Virus record (IMG/VR): IMGVR_UViG_3300020442_001429
Coordinates: 1 to 57,177 of that record
DNA: 57,177 bases
Direction: 5' to 3' (one strand)
From: a virus
Shown here: in pieces, positions 1 through 7,131 of the stretch
Layout: the number at the start of each line of letters is the position of its first letter
Numbering within the stretch: the first letter of the stretch is position 1
The notes under the pieces: generated by a model
Told to the model about the DNA's origin: nothing
Databases searched by the model: none
The model's input: only the letters and a program-made list of their open reading frames with translations
Program-made: the position numbers and the translations under genes

Positions 1-1
1 C

Positions 2-466
2 TATTACTACGATACTAGAAAAGAAATAGCATCACAAGGTTACGAAGGAAGTTATACAGGTAACTATACAGGTGGGTACACAGGAGCTAAAAACTACGCA
101 GGAAGTTACGCAGGAGATTATTCAGGAGACTACACAGGTAACTATACAGGAACATCTGCTTACGCAGGCACATACCAAGGAGATTATACGGGTTCTTATA
201 CACCGTTCTTTGCTGGGTATCAAGGTCCTACTTCTTATTCAGGTACATATACAGGATACTATACAGGTTATTACACAGGCGCTAAAAACTACGCAGGTAC
301 ATATTCGGGAACTTACTCAGGTTCATATACTGGATACTATGCGGGCACATCAGCATATTCAGGAACCTATGCAGGTACATATACTGGTTATTATTCTGGA
401 GACACTATACAATCTTCAAGTGAAAATGTGTCTAACGTAGCACTGTGGGTAAAGACTGCAAACTAA
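2..466 (+). CDS. C-terminal part of a Tyr-Gly repeat tail-fibre-like protein (5' partial)
   Basis: This open frame enters from the left edge and stops at 464-466. It encodes 154 residues made almost entirely of four-residue units of the form Tyr-x-Gly-x (YTG, YAG, YSG), broken by short inserts such as TSAYAGTYQG and AKNYAGTY. It ends in a short non-repeat tail, NVALWVKTAN. Such Tyr/Gly repeats are seen at the ends of fibre or adhesin proteins in marine T4-like phages, so a host-contact appendage is the best guess. The start lies outside the window. A frame shifted by one also stays open here, but only as a by-product of the repeat. Fibre role is inference. Confidence 0.75.
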   Translation, partial: YYYDTRKEIASQGYEGSYTGNYTGGYTGAKNYAGSYAGDYSGDYTGNYTGTSAYAGTYQGDYTGSYTPFFAGYQGPTSYSGTYTGYYTGYYTGAKNYAGTYSGTYSGSYTGYYAGTSAYSGTYAGTYTGYYSGDTIQSSSENVSNVALWVKTAN

Positions 467-474
467 TATAAATA
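467..474 (+). promoter_or_regulatory. T4-type late promoter TATAAATA
   Basis: Exact late octamer directly after the stop codon of the fibre gene and 31 bases before the next ATG. It matches the gp55-dependent late consensus of T4-like phages. Confidence 0.7.
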
Positions 475-505
475 ACTTTACATTATTGTTCATTATGGAG
501 ATATT

Positions 506-1024
506 ATGGCAAAGGCGAAAAAGAAGATTGATCTATCAGGCATAGAAATCACTCCCGCACCAAAAGAAAAAGAAGAACCGAAATACATCTTTAAAGATCC
601 CTATTGGTCTAACAAAAAGGCCAAACATATTATAGCGGTAGTAGAATATCCTAACGGTAAAATAGCAACAGCGTCCATTCAGGACTCAGACGGCAAAAAT
701 CCAGACTATAAAAGAATCATTGAAGAGTTCGGTGAAGAACAAATTGATGCTAATACAGAAGAAGGTTTAAAAAGACGTGAAGAAAATATAAAGAAACGTC
801 TAGCTAGAAAAGAAACTGAGGAGATTAGGCGTAAACAAGAAATGCTATTTAATACAAAATTAGAAGCATTTGAAATAGCCGCTGTTAAGGAATCTAAAAA
901 TACAGACTTAAAAAGACTTATACGAAAAGCCAAAACTCCTTTAGAGGTAGGTGCATTAACATCTATACTAATACAAGAAGATTTAATTCAACGAGGAGTA
1001 ATCAGTGGAAAAGAAGATACCTGA
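506..1024 (+). CDS. Charged hypothetical protein
   Basis: A 172-residue protein I do not recognise. The N-terminus is very basic (MAKAKKKIDL) and is followed by a short beta-like stretch around HIIAVVEYPNGKIATASI (residues 41-58). Residues 85-115 are a Lys/Arg/Glu-rich helix likely to form a coiled coil. The ATG at 506 follows a GGAG ribosome site and a late promoter at 467, so late expression with the fibre genes is likely. Its end overlaps the next gene by 20 bases. It may be a fibre assembly or virion-associated protein, but nothing in the sequence proves that. Confidence 0.6.
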   Translation: MAKAKKKIDLSGIEITPAPKEKEEPKYIFKDPYWSNKKAKHIIAVVEYPNGKIATASIQDSDGKNPDYKRIIEEFGEEQIDANTEEGLKRREENIKKRLARKETEEIRRKQEMLFNTKLEAFEIAAVKESKNTDLKRLIRKAKTPLEVGALTSILIQEDLIQRGVISGKEDT

Positions 1025-1742
1025 TAACGGGTTTTTAATTGTAGCGTCCAAACACGAACGCTTTTATCAAGCAGCCATAGAATTATGTGACTCTATAAAA
1101 CTATTTTGGCCTGAGGCACATATCACTTTATTTACATCACATGAAGAATGGATTAAACCTACAGATTGGAATGTAGCAGATAGTATTGTTTGGTGGGAAG
1201 TACCTAACCATATACGAGCTAAATTGTGGGCTCTATCACAAACACCATACAAAGGCATAACTTGTTACTTAGATGCTGATATGGATTGTCAGCATGAAGA
1301 TGTAAAAGATGTATTTGACCAGCTACCAGATGATTTAGATTTAATATTTACACCCACAAGAGAATACAACGCAAAATTAGTACAACTTTCAAATACAGAA
1401 AGAATGACAATGCACTGCGGTATGTTTTTATATAGAAACAAACCCAATGTCTTAAAATTAATGGATAGTTGGTATGGGGAGTTTTTAAAACAACAATTAA
1501 AAGATGAAGAAGGTTATAGCTATGTACATGACATAGGAGATTATCCTGAGGAAGCTAGAAAGTGGGATACCTTTACTATGTGGAAACTTTTAACCTATAG
1601 CGACCATGGAGTCAAATGGGATGAAAACTTAAAAATGAGATGGAATATGATTAACGGTCATTTGCCAGAGGAATTAGAAGGAGAAGAAATAGTTTTTTGG
1701 CATTATTCAATCCCTAGACATGAGATTTATAAAGACAGATAA
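1005..1742 (+). CDS. GT-A-like glycosyltransferase
   Basis: 245 residues beginning at a GTG with a GAGGAG ribosome site six bases upstream, inside the end of the preceding gene. The fold pattern is that of nucleotide-sugar GT-A enzymes: an early strand LIVASKHERF, then a long helix, then the metal-binding Asp-x-Asp in CYLDADMD (D90, D92). After this come CGMFLYRNK and a C-terminal FWHYS that may supply a metal- or diphosphate-binding His. The sugar and acceptor are unknown; a virion protein, host surface glycan or DNA are all possible. It overlaps the oxygenase-like gene by one base, suggesting co-translation. Confidence 0.65.
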   Translation: MEKKIPDNGFLIVASKHERFYQAAIELCDSIKLFWPEAHITLFTSHEEWIKPTDWNVADSIVWWEVPNHIRAKLWALSQTPYKGITCYLDADMDCQHEDVKDVFDQLPDDLDLIFTPTREYNAKLVQLSNTERMTMHCGMFLYRNKPNVLKLMDSWYGEFLKQQLKDEEGYSYVHDIGDYPEEARKWDTFTMWKLLTYSDHGVKWDENLKMRWNMINGHLPEELEGEEIVFWHYSIPRHEIYKDR

Positions 1743-2377
1743 TGAGATTTACTAAAATAGGATCAGAACTTTCAGCAATAATTACACCCTTTTCAGATTG
1801 GTTTTTTCAACAGGACTTAACAGAACTAAATGAACTAGCTAAAGCAAATGAAAAGAATACAGGTGAGAGTATTGATTATTGTTGTGGTGAAGATTATTTA
1901 GATATAATTGTAAAGAAAGACGGACAGCACATAGGTTATCCTGAGATATCTTATTCATACGATATGAATATGGATAGAACTCCAGCGCATTTTAGAAAAC
2001 CATTGTGGGATATGAATACAGAATTGTGTGCATATTTGGGTGCTAGAAACACAGCAGTTTCCGTGTACTATCCGGAAGGTGGATTCATGGGTTGGCACAA
2101 CAATTGGAATGCCCATGGTTATAATATATTATTATCTTACACAAAGAACGGAGGAGGGTATTTTAAGTTTAGAGACCCTGAATCCAGAATAGTCAATACA
2201 ATGTACGATCCTGAGGGTTGGTCCTCAAAAGTAGGGTATTATGGCAGAGGAAGAGAGCCAGATAAAGTATATTACCACTGCGCCGGCACAACGGAACCAC
2301 GTATTACACTAGGATTCGTAGTTCCAGACGAGGATATGTGGTTAATGATGATAGAAGATATTGAATCAGATGCCTAA
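1742..2377 (+). CDS. 2-oxoglutarate/Fe(II) oxygenase-like protein
   Basis: 211 residues. The core GWHNNWNAHGYNILLSY (about 117-133), followed by GGGYFKF and later YYHC...PRITLGF (H179, R187), matches the double-stranded beta-helix layout of phage 2OG-Fe(II) oxygenases: first His, second ligand two residues on, distal His, and an Arg that holds 2-oxoglutarate. The second metal ligand, normally Asp or Glu, is Asn here (H119-x-N121), so activity is uncertain and halogenase-like or inactive variants should be considered. It starts one base inside the previous gene's stop. Substrate unknown. Confidence 0.55.
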   Translation: MRFTKIGSELSAIITPFSDWFFQQDLTELNELAKANEKNTGESIDYCCGEDYLDIIVKKDGQHIGYPEISYSYDMNMDRTPAHFRKPLWDMNTELCAYLGARNTAVSVYYPEGGFMGWHNNWNAHGYNILLSYTKNGGGYFKFRDPESRIVNTMYDPEGWSSKVGYYGRGREPDKVYYHCAGTTEPRITLGFVVPDEDMWLMMIEDIESDA

Positions 2378-2426
2378 GTTATTGTTTTTACAGTAAAAAA
2401 GACTTCAAAAGATTAGCGAAAAAAGG

Positions 2427-2455
2427 TTGACTTTAGGTTCCGTAGATGCTATCAT
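2427..2455 (+). promoter_or_regulatory. Sigma70-like promoter, copy 1 of a dispersed repeat
   Basis: TTGACT at 2427-2432, a 17-base spacer and TATCAT at 2450-2455. The spacer and flanks closely match promoters at 46832-46860 and 49249-49277. It sits 32 bases before the next ATG, in the only sizeable gap of this region, so it probably drives 2488 onward with host RNA polymerase. Confidence 0.75.
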
Positions 2456-2487
2456 ATACAGTATAAAGTAAAAAAGTGAGGTAATAA

Positions 2488-2919
2488 ATGTACTTAGATA
2501 ACGAAGTAAAAATAGCAGGCGAAACAGTAACAAAGCAACGTTACGGAATGGCTAGCGTTCATGATGAGAACAAAACTTTTACAGGTGACGTTCTTTTTAC
2601 AGATCAACTTAGAGCAGATCCTAATGGTAATATTTGGGATAAGAGTATTGAAATGAAGTTTCAAGACACAGCTCAAGTAGATGGTCTTACAGTATGGAAA
2701 TCAAACGGTGAGGTTCCATTCGCAGACATGCTATTAGACTTTGTACAAATTGGTGCAATTACATTTGAACAAGCAGAGTTCTCACTAATACAAAAGGCAA
2801 AAGACGACAAAGCAAGTCTTAGTAATTTAGTGAGAGATCCTGAAACAGGAAATATTTACTTAGGCGAAGGTGCCCTAAGTTACAGAGACGAAAGATTAGC
2901 AAAAATTGAGGCTGCGTAA
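2488..2919 (+). CDS. Conserved-looking hypothetical protein
   Basis: 143 residues with no family I can name. The N-terminal half looks beta-rich (MYLDNEVKIAGETVTKQRYG; DVLFTDQLRADPNGNIW), and the C-terminal half is helical and polar. There is no signal peptide, membrane segment or metal motif. The ATG follows a GTGAGG site and is the first gene after the promoter at 2427. It overlaps the phosphatase gene by one base (TAATG). Early expression is likely from the promoter; function is unknown. Confidence 0.6.
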   Translation: MYLDNEVKIAGETVTKQRYGMASVHDENKTFTGDVLFTDQLRADPNGNIWDKSIEMKFQDTAQVDGLTVWKSNGEVPFADMLLDFVQIGAITFEQAEFSLIQKAKDDKASLSNLVRDPETGNIYLGEGALSYRDERLAKIEAA

Positions 2920-3356
2920 TGATGGATGTAATTTTTGACGTAGACGGAACATTAATGGATATTGAACACAGAAGGCATTTTGTTGTTCAACGTCCAAAAG
3001 ACTTTGACGCTTTTAGAGAGGCAACTAGCCAGGACACTGCTAAGGAAGATATCTTCGCCGTTGCCAAAGCTCTAAAAGCAGCAGGGCACAGAATAATTAT
3101 TTCTTCAGGTAGAAATAAATCTCAACGTGCTGTAACTTTGAAACAGTTAATGGGTGCTGGTTTAGTATTTGACGCATTATACATGAGGTCAGATAAAGAC
3201 TTTAGGCCCGATGACGAAGTTAAATCTCAGATGTTAGACAAAATGATTAAAGATGGATTTAATCCTACTATGGCATTTGATGATAGACAAAGAGTCGTTG
3301 ATATGTGGAGAGACAGAGGTTTAACAGTTGCACAGGTGGCACCAGGTGACTTCTAA
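2919..3356 (+). CDS. PseT-like polynucleotide 3'-phosphatase domain (HAD family)
   Basis: 145 residues of a HAD-superfamily phosphatase. Motif I is FDVDGT (D7, D9), motif II is IISSGRN, and motif III/IV is MAFDDRQRVVDMW. The C-terminus from the DDxVK segment to the final QVAPGDF follows the phosphatase domain of T4 polynucleotide kinase/phosphatase almost position by position, with the same ending VA-x-GDF. T4 PseT is about 301 residues with an N-terminal kinase; that half is absent here, so only 3'-phosphate removal from nucleic acid ends is expected. A deoxynucleotidase role is the alternative. Confidence 0.8.
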   Translation: MMDVIFDVDGTLMDIEHRRHFVVQRPKDFDAFREATSQDTAKEDIFAVAKALKAAGHRIIISSGRNKSQRAVTLKQLMGAGLVFDALYMRSDKDFRPDDEVKSQMLDKMIKDGFNPTMAFDDRQRVVDMWRDRGLTVAQVAPGDF

Positions 3357-4254
3357 CGTTAAAGCACATATCATATCTTATTTCGGTAGTAGAGACTATC
3401 CGGAAGCTAGAAAGGTGAGAGTAGATAACCACCGTAAACAGGTGGAGTTTTGGAAAGAATATTATCCTGATATGCAAATAAAAATACTTGCACAGGATTA
3501 TGATGATGAAGACTATATTGATGGGTGTTCTTACATAACACATCACGGTGGTCTACTCACACCCGGTAAAGCAAGAAATGTCCTATTACAGGACTTTTAT
3601 AATGATGAAACTTATGAATGGGCATTGATGATGGACAACGATGCAGTTCTTAAAATTCATCCAGAGTTTCCTAATATTACAGGTATGAATATTTGTGAGA
3701 CTCTTACAAATTATCCCGAAAACTTTGATGGTATAGATTTGTTTATGCCCCATTGGGACGGACGTCCTGGTGATGGAGCATTTAAGGACAAGTATAATAA
3801 TATTGATCCTAAATATCAGAACATAGATTGGAATAATGAAATGTGTTTTGATAGAAAGTTTGCTAGCTGTAAAGGAACAATTTTCTTCCTTAGGCGACTA
3901 GACAAAAAGATATATTTTAACGAAGAGTTTATGTATATCGACGGACAATTATTAGTAGGTGAAGATGACTTCTTTGCATTAGAAGTAGCAATGAACGGCT
4001 ACAAAACATATATGCTAAGGAATATTATTCTAAAAGAATTCACCTCACCAAGTACACACGCAGGAGCACAAAATACACGAAAAGCAGAAATGTTAAAAGG
4101 TGATGATGTGTTTCGTAAAGCGTATAATTTCCCTGAGGGCAGAGCTAAGTGGTATGCAAGTGCTGGTAAACAGCATGGCATCTACATGGATTCTAGAATA
4201 GTTAGGCCTTATAATAACAAATATGAACCAGCAAGTTTGGAGGACTTATTCTAA
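3346..4254 (+). CDS. GT-A-like glycosyltransferase
   Basis: 302 residues from a GTG at 3346, chosen because AGGTGG lies six bases upstream; a TTG at 3328 is also in frame. Features of a GT2-like nucleotide-sugar transferase are an opening strand AHIISYFGSRDY, the Asp-x-Asp in LMMDNDAVL (D97, D99), a middle CKGTIFFLRRL and a late acidic GEDDFFALE motif typical of the catalytic base region. The start overlaps the phosphatase gene by 11 bases and the stop overlaps the HNH gene by one base. The acceptor is unknown. It is not obviously a paralogue of the minus-strand transferases. Confidence 0.6.
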   Translation: MTSNVKAHIISYFGSRDYPEARKVRVDNHRKQVEFWKEYYPDMQIKILAQDYDDEDYIDGCSYITHHGGLLTPGKARNVLLQDFYNDETYEWALMMDNDAVLKIHPEFPNITGMNICETLTNYPENFDGIDLFMPHWDGRPGDGAFKDKYNNIDPKYQNIDWNNEMCFDRKFASCKGTIFFLRRLDKKIYFNEEFMYIDGQLLVGEDDFFALEVAMNGYKTYMLRNIILKEFTSPSTHAGAQNTRKAEMLKGDDVFRKAYNFPEGRAKWYASAGKQHGIYMDSRIVRPYNNKYEPASLEDLF

Positions 4255-4931
4255 TGCCAAAAACATCTGACCAACGGATACCTAAAAAATATTTAAAAAA
4301 GGCAGGAGCTTACAAAAGAACTAAAAGTGTAAGACGTATAAACAAACATGGACTGCCGGTATTTAATACTACAAATGATGCCTCATCACATCCTGACAGG
4401 CCACAAAAATGTATGACCCCTGGTTGTGATAATAAACCAGATATAAGTGGGGGCAATAAAACAGGATTTGTTTGGAGATTTTGGTGTCAATCTTGTACAA
4501 AGGAAGAAAGAGCTAAGGAACAAGGGTTTGAAACCATGTTAGAGTATGAAGATCATATTGCTAAAAGAAATGGTTGGATAGATAACGCTGATGCTAGTAG
4601 AACAGGATATTTAAGACATAGAAAAGATTATTGTGAGAATAGAGATGGTAGCGTAATAGGTATTCCATGTCCATTAGGTGATAATCCAATTATAAATCCT
4701 GTTAATAATAGGGACGTCTTTATAGATAAGGATAATAAACGTGGTTACTATCATGGTTTAGTAGTACACGAATCTTGGAACGGACTATTACACGTCGACC
4801 ATAAGGACGGAGACCCTAGTAATAATGATCCAGAGAATTTACAAACATTATGCGTTTGCTGTCATGTAATTAAGACAGCACAAGAAGGAGACAACCACAC
4901 AGCTGGTAGAAAAGAATTAGGCATCGCCTAA
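4254..4931 (+). CDS. HNH endonuclease with zinc finger
   Basis: 225 residues. Near the C-terminus the strand-turn-helix LHVDHKDGDPSNND (about 180-193), then ENLQTLCVCCHVIKT, gives the DH...N...H layout of HNH nucleases with a supporting Cys-Cys pair. An upstream pair CMTPGC and a later CQSC form a probable zinc ribbon. The basic N-terminus (KKYLKKAGAYKRTKSVRR) would suit DNA binding. Such free-standing HNH genes in T4-like phages are often mobile homing endonucleases. It is the last gene before a hairpin terminator. Confidence 0.8.
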   Translation: MPKTSDQRIPKKYLKKAGAYKRTKSVRRINKHGLPVFNTTNDASSHPDRPQKCMTPGCDNKPDISGGNKTGFVWRFWCQSCTKEERAKEQGFETMLEYEDHIAKRNGWIDNADASRTGYLRHRKDYCENRDGSVIGIPCPLGDNPIINPVNNRDVFIDKDNKRGYYHGLVVHESWNGLLHVDHKDGDPSNNDPENLQTLCVCCHVIKTAQEGDNHTAGRKELGIA

Positions 4932-4935
4932 TATT

Positions 4936-4988
4936 AAGGCCCTGGGCACCTCACTTACTTTACTTCAATAAGACCCAGGGCCTTTCTT
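4936..4988 (+). terminator. Rho-independent terminator
   Basis: Perfect 11-base-pair stem, 4936-4946 with 4974-4984, a 27-base loop, and then a T-rich tail. It lies between converging gene sets, ending the rightward transcript after the HNH gene. It could also stop leftward reading, though the T run is weaker on that side. Confidence 0.75.
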
Positions 4989-4990
4989 AC

Positions 4991-5143
4991 CTATGAAGTC
5001 CAGTGAACTCCTCGATAAGTGCCTTGTTTCATTTTAGTTGGGGAAACAGGAATGGCGTCGTGTTTAACGCCTCTGTAAATGCCTGGCAAAGACTGTGCTT
5101 TCTCTTTGGCCAGGGCTTTGTAAAATGTACCTCTATAATACAT
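4991..5143 (-). CDS. Small DUF4278-like repeat protein
   Basis: 50 residues from the ATG at 5143, chosen because a perfect AGGAGG lies six bases upstream; a longer in-frame start at 5221 has no ribosome site and falls in the leader. The sequence holds three YRG units: MYYRGTFYKA, GIYRGVKHDA and GTYRGVHW. This [Y]-R-G-x-x-Y/H pattern is that of DUF4278, small proteins common in cyanobacteria and their phages, function unknown. A late promoter at 5233-5240 drives it separately from the genes upstream. Confidence 0.65.
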   Translation of the reverse strand: MYYRGTFYKALAKEKAQSLPGIYRGVKHDAIPVSPTKMKQGTYRGVHWTS

Positions 5144-5232
5144 AATACGCCTCCTTGGTTGAAAGCGCGTTCCTTCGACATCATCGTCTACTTCCGTGTG
5201 TAAGTAAATGAACTTACACATGAACGTAAAAA

Positions 5233-5240
5233 TATTTATA
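5233..5240 (-). promoter_or_regulatory. T4-type late promoter (minus strand)
   Basis: Exact TATAAATA on the minus strand, about 90 bases before the start at 5143. It directly follows the stop of the membrane protein gene and probably gives the DUF4278-like gene its own late transcript. Confidence 0.65.
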
Positions 5241-5241
5241 C

Positions 5242-5490
5242 TTAATCGTACTTAGAAAATTGCAAACGGACTAATGCCTTTCTAATTATTGCTATGACTG
5301 TTAAGAGTGAAAAATTAGCAAAAGCAGCAACTTCTGATGTCGTTTCGAAGTAATCTATGCACGTTTTGATTATAATCACACTCAAGGGGAACATTATTAT
5401 AGCACCTATAAAAGTGTCTACACTAGCTTCGTGTAATGCCCTCTTTACTTTATTATTTTTATTTTTTGCCAATCGCCATAAACCTGTCAT
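5242..5490 (-). CDS. Small membrane protein
   Basis: 82 residues from the ATG at 5490 (MTGLWRLAKN). A TTG at 5472 giving MAKNKNNKVK is an equally good start and overlaps less of the upstream gene. Two hydrophobic helices are visible: TFIGAIIMFPLSVIIIKTCI and, near the C-terminus, AAFANFSLLTVIAIIRKALV. The layout (basic N-terminus, ALxEAxxDTxIG, second helix ending in Arg/Lys) resembles small phage membrane proteins of the DUF7220 type, but I am not sure of that family. Last gene of the overlapping minus-strand operon. Confidence 0.55.
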   Translation of the reverse strand: MTGLWRLAKNKNNKVKRALHEASVDTFIGAIIMFPLSVIIIKTCIDYFETTSEVAAFANFSLLTVIAIIRKALVRLQFSKYD

Positions 5491-6127
5491 AATAAACTTT
5501 TCCATTCCAATCATAATAGAACTGTTTAATTTTACCGCTATAATCAATGTCTTTAAGTCCTGCATTTTCAATTAGTGCTTTCTCACTATCAACGCAATTA
5601 ATACCATACATCTCTTCTATTACATTAGAGTTTTGCACAGCAAATATAGCGTGTTTATTGGCAGTTCTTAAATCATGTAACGGGTACATTTGCTCAGAGC
5701 CCATTGTTATAACTACATCTACTTTCAATTGATTTAATTCATCAAAGGCAAATGGTATATCTAAGTTCCAATGATTAACTTTTATATACTCTTCAGCAAT
5801 ATAATGTTTATTAAAAACTTTAGAAAGTTCTAATGCTTCGTTGTCTATATCTACCAAATGTAATTCTCCTATATCTAAATTTTCACATAGTAAAGGAACA
5901 AGTGGTACACCTAACCAACTATTTAATACTAGAACCTTAAATTGTTCTTCTTTCATATAGCCATCTAAACTATTTTTTAGTTCTTCGACTAGCCATATAG
6001 CCGCTTCCATTGTATTAGGATTTAGAGCCTGTCTAAAGTCGTCGTGTTTATGTTTCATTTCATGTTCAACTTTAGCAAGGCCGTCGCCCCAATGTTGTAG
6101 GTTATTTAAAAAATTAAAATTTAACAT
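5459..6127 (-). CDS. Class I methyltransferase-like protein
   Basis: 222 residues from an ATG at 6127 with a GGAAG-type ribosome site. FKVLVLNSWLGVPLVPLL stands where motif I lies in SAM-dependent methyltransferases, though the usual Gly-rich DxGxG is poorly kept. LHLVDIDNEALEL gives the acidic end of beta-2, and VDVVITMGSEQMYPLHDL fits motif IV. The weak glycine loop means cofactor binding needs proof. Both ends overlap neighbours, so it is part of the glycosyltransferase operon and may methylate a sugar or peptide product of that pathway. That role is inference. Confidence 0.5.
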   Translation of the reverse strand: MLNFNFLNNLQHWGDGLAKVEHEMKHKHDDFRQALNPNTMEAAIWLVEELKNSLDGYMKEEQFKVLVLNSWLGVPLVPLLCENLDIGELHLVDIDNEALELSKVFNKHYIAEEYIKVNHWNLDIPFAFDELNQLKVDVVITMGSEQMYPLHDLRTANKHAIFAVQNSNVIEEMYGINCVDSEKALIENAGLKDIDYSGKIKQFYYDWNGKVYYDRFMAIGKK

Positions 6128-6788
6128 CTTCTTTTCTTCCCATTGAATCAAATAAACAAACATAAGGTATTTGTCTATAAACTTGTAATTCTACATCATG
6201 AGGATAAACATACCCATGATTATAACTATAAAACCAACCTAAAGGAAAGTATTTTATTCTTGCTACACCCTTGTGCATAAAGAAATTATCTATCCCACGG
6301 TAGTACCATAGTATTTTTTCTAAATGTGTTTTAAAATATAGAGTGATATTTTCCTTATCCAAATTATCATTCCATCTTAAAATACTGCTATTTAAATCTG
6401 TGTATTTGTGAGGCACATGACTAGTTTCTTTTTTCATTTTATCTAAATCGTGCCAATGTGTCTGACCAAAACATAAACAGTCTTCAGGATCAAAGTTTGC
6501 TATGTCATCTATATTCTTTTGTATAATAACATCTAAGTCAAAGAATAAATTTTCACCTTTTTGTCTTACAACATTATCATCAAACAGATACATTTTATTC
6601 CACCACTTTTTTAATCTGTTTCCTTTTGGTAGTGGTATGACGGTAATATCTCTATCAATTCCTTTTGGGTTTTCAGTTAGGCAATAGAACTTAAAGTCCA
6701 TAGATAAATTTTCTTTGCACGCTTCGTAGATTTTGTCTACGTGCTGTGCAGAATATTTACTGCCCCATTTTACTGTATAGATATTCAC
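6114..6788 (-). CDS. DLD-motif glycosyltransferase, paralogue 4
   Basis: 224 residues from a GTG at 6788 that overlaps the previous stop as GTGA. It opens with MNIYTVKWGSKYSAQHVDKI and has YCLTENPKGI and then FFDLDVIIQ (D84, D86), the metal-binding Asp-x-Asp of GT-A transferases. A later block LNSSILRW, GIDNFFMH and WFYSYNHG matches the other three paralogues of this operon, where the same positions read SSVMCW/SCQVW, GTDNYH and YSYNRG. Substrate unknown. The four copies probably add successive sugars to one glycan. Confidence 0.7.
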   Translation of the reverse strand: MNIYTVKWGSKYSAQHVDKIYEACKENLSMDFKFYCLTENPKGIDRDITVIPLPKGNRLKKWWNKMYLFDDNVVRQKGENLFFDLDVIIQKNIDDIANFDPEDCLCFGQTHWHDLDKMKKETSHVPHKYTDLNSSILRWNDNLDKENITLYFKTHLEKILWYYRGIDNFFMHKGVARIKYFPLGWFYSYNHGYVYPHDVELQVYRQIPYVCLFDSMGRKEDVKF

Positions 6789-6946
6789 CAGTGTCTTAAT
6801 ACTCCTGATATAATAAAGAAACAAGTAAAGAAGTTTACAAGAACAATTACTGTTCTAAAACCTGCTACTATATCTGCCTCTTTAGAATCATCGCTTGCCT
6901 TTTCTCCTAAAGATTTTGCCCATAATTTCCAATAATAATAAATCAT
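6785..6946 (-). CDS. Tiny membrane protein (53 aa)
   Basis: A 54-codon frame, ATG at 6946, stop at 6785-6787. It starts MIYYYWKLWAKSLGEKASDD and ends with one hydrophobic helix, TVIVLVNFFTCLFIISGVL, and RHW. Its start overlaps the DUF2061 stop as ATGA and its stop overlaps the next GTG start as GTGA, so it fills the gap exactly. This coupling is strong evidence that it is a real gene. It is a single-span inner-membrane protein of unknown role, perhaps a partner for the DUF2061 protein. Confidence 0.65.
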   Translation of the reverse strand: MIYYYWKLWAKSLGEKASDDSKEADIVAGFRTVIVLVNFFTCFFIISGVLRHW

Positions 6947-7131
6947 TCAACTTTGCTCCATGCTCTCTCGTGTAAATAATAAACAATCATTTTAATAAAA
7001 AATTCAACACCACCTATTGCCAATGCTGCACTCACGTCTCCTATAATTAACCAAGCAACCATTATAGTGGTTAAGGTTGCTATAAGTCTCCAGGATAATG
7101 TTTTTAAAAAACTCTTTTGATAACTCTCCAA
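6943..7131 (-). CDS. DUF2061 small membrane protein
   Basis: 62 residues with a TTG start following AGGGG, directly after the stop of the upstream gene. The sequence K-T-L-S-W-R near residue 10, then IATLTTIMVAWLIIG, then AALAIGGVEFFIKMIVYYLHERAW, is the DUF2061 signature: two transmembrane helices with a C-terminal KxxxYYxHERxW. The function of DUF2061 is not known; it occurs in bacteria and marine phages. Its place among glycosyltransferases might point to envelope or glycan work, but this is only context. Confidence 0.8.
   Translation of the reverse strand: MESYQKSFLKTLSWRLIATLTTIMVAWLIIGDVSAALAIGGVEFFIKMIVYYLHERAWSKVE

Noticed and set aside
72-440. Open frame of 122 codons rich in Gln, Thr and Ile
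   Set aside because: It is the shifted reading of the Tyr-Gly repeat; the frame from 2 to 466 gives regular YxG units and is the real one.
1-466. CRISPR-like or satellite repeat
   Set aside because: Repeat units are 12 bases, imperfect, without spacers, and explained by a coding repeat.
5003-5203. Plus-strand frame opposite the DUF4278-like gene
   Set aside because: No ribosome site or known motif, and the minus strand has AGGAGG plus recognisable YRG repeats.
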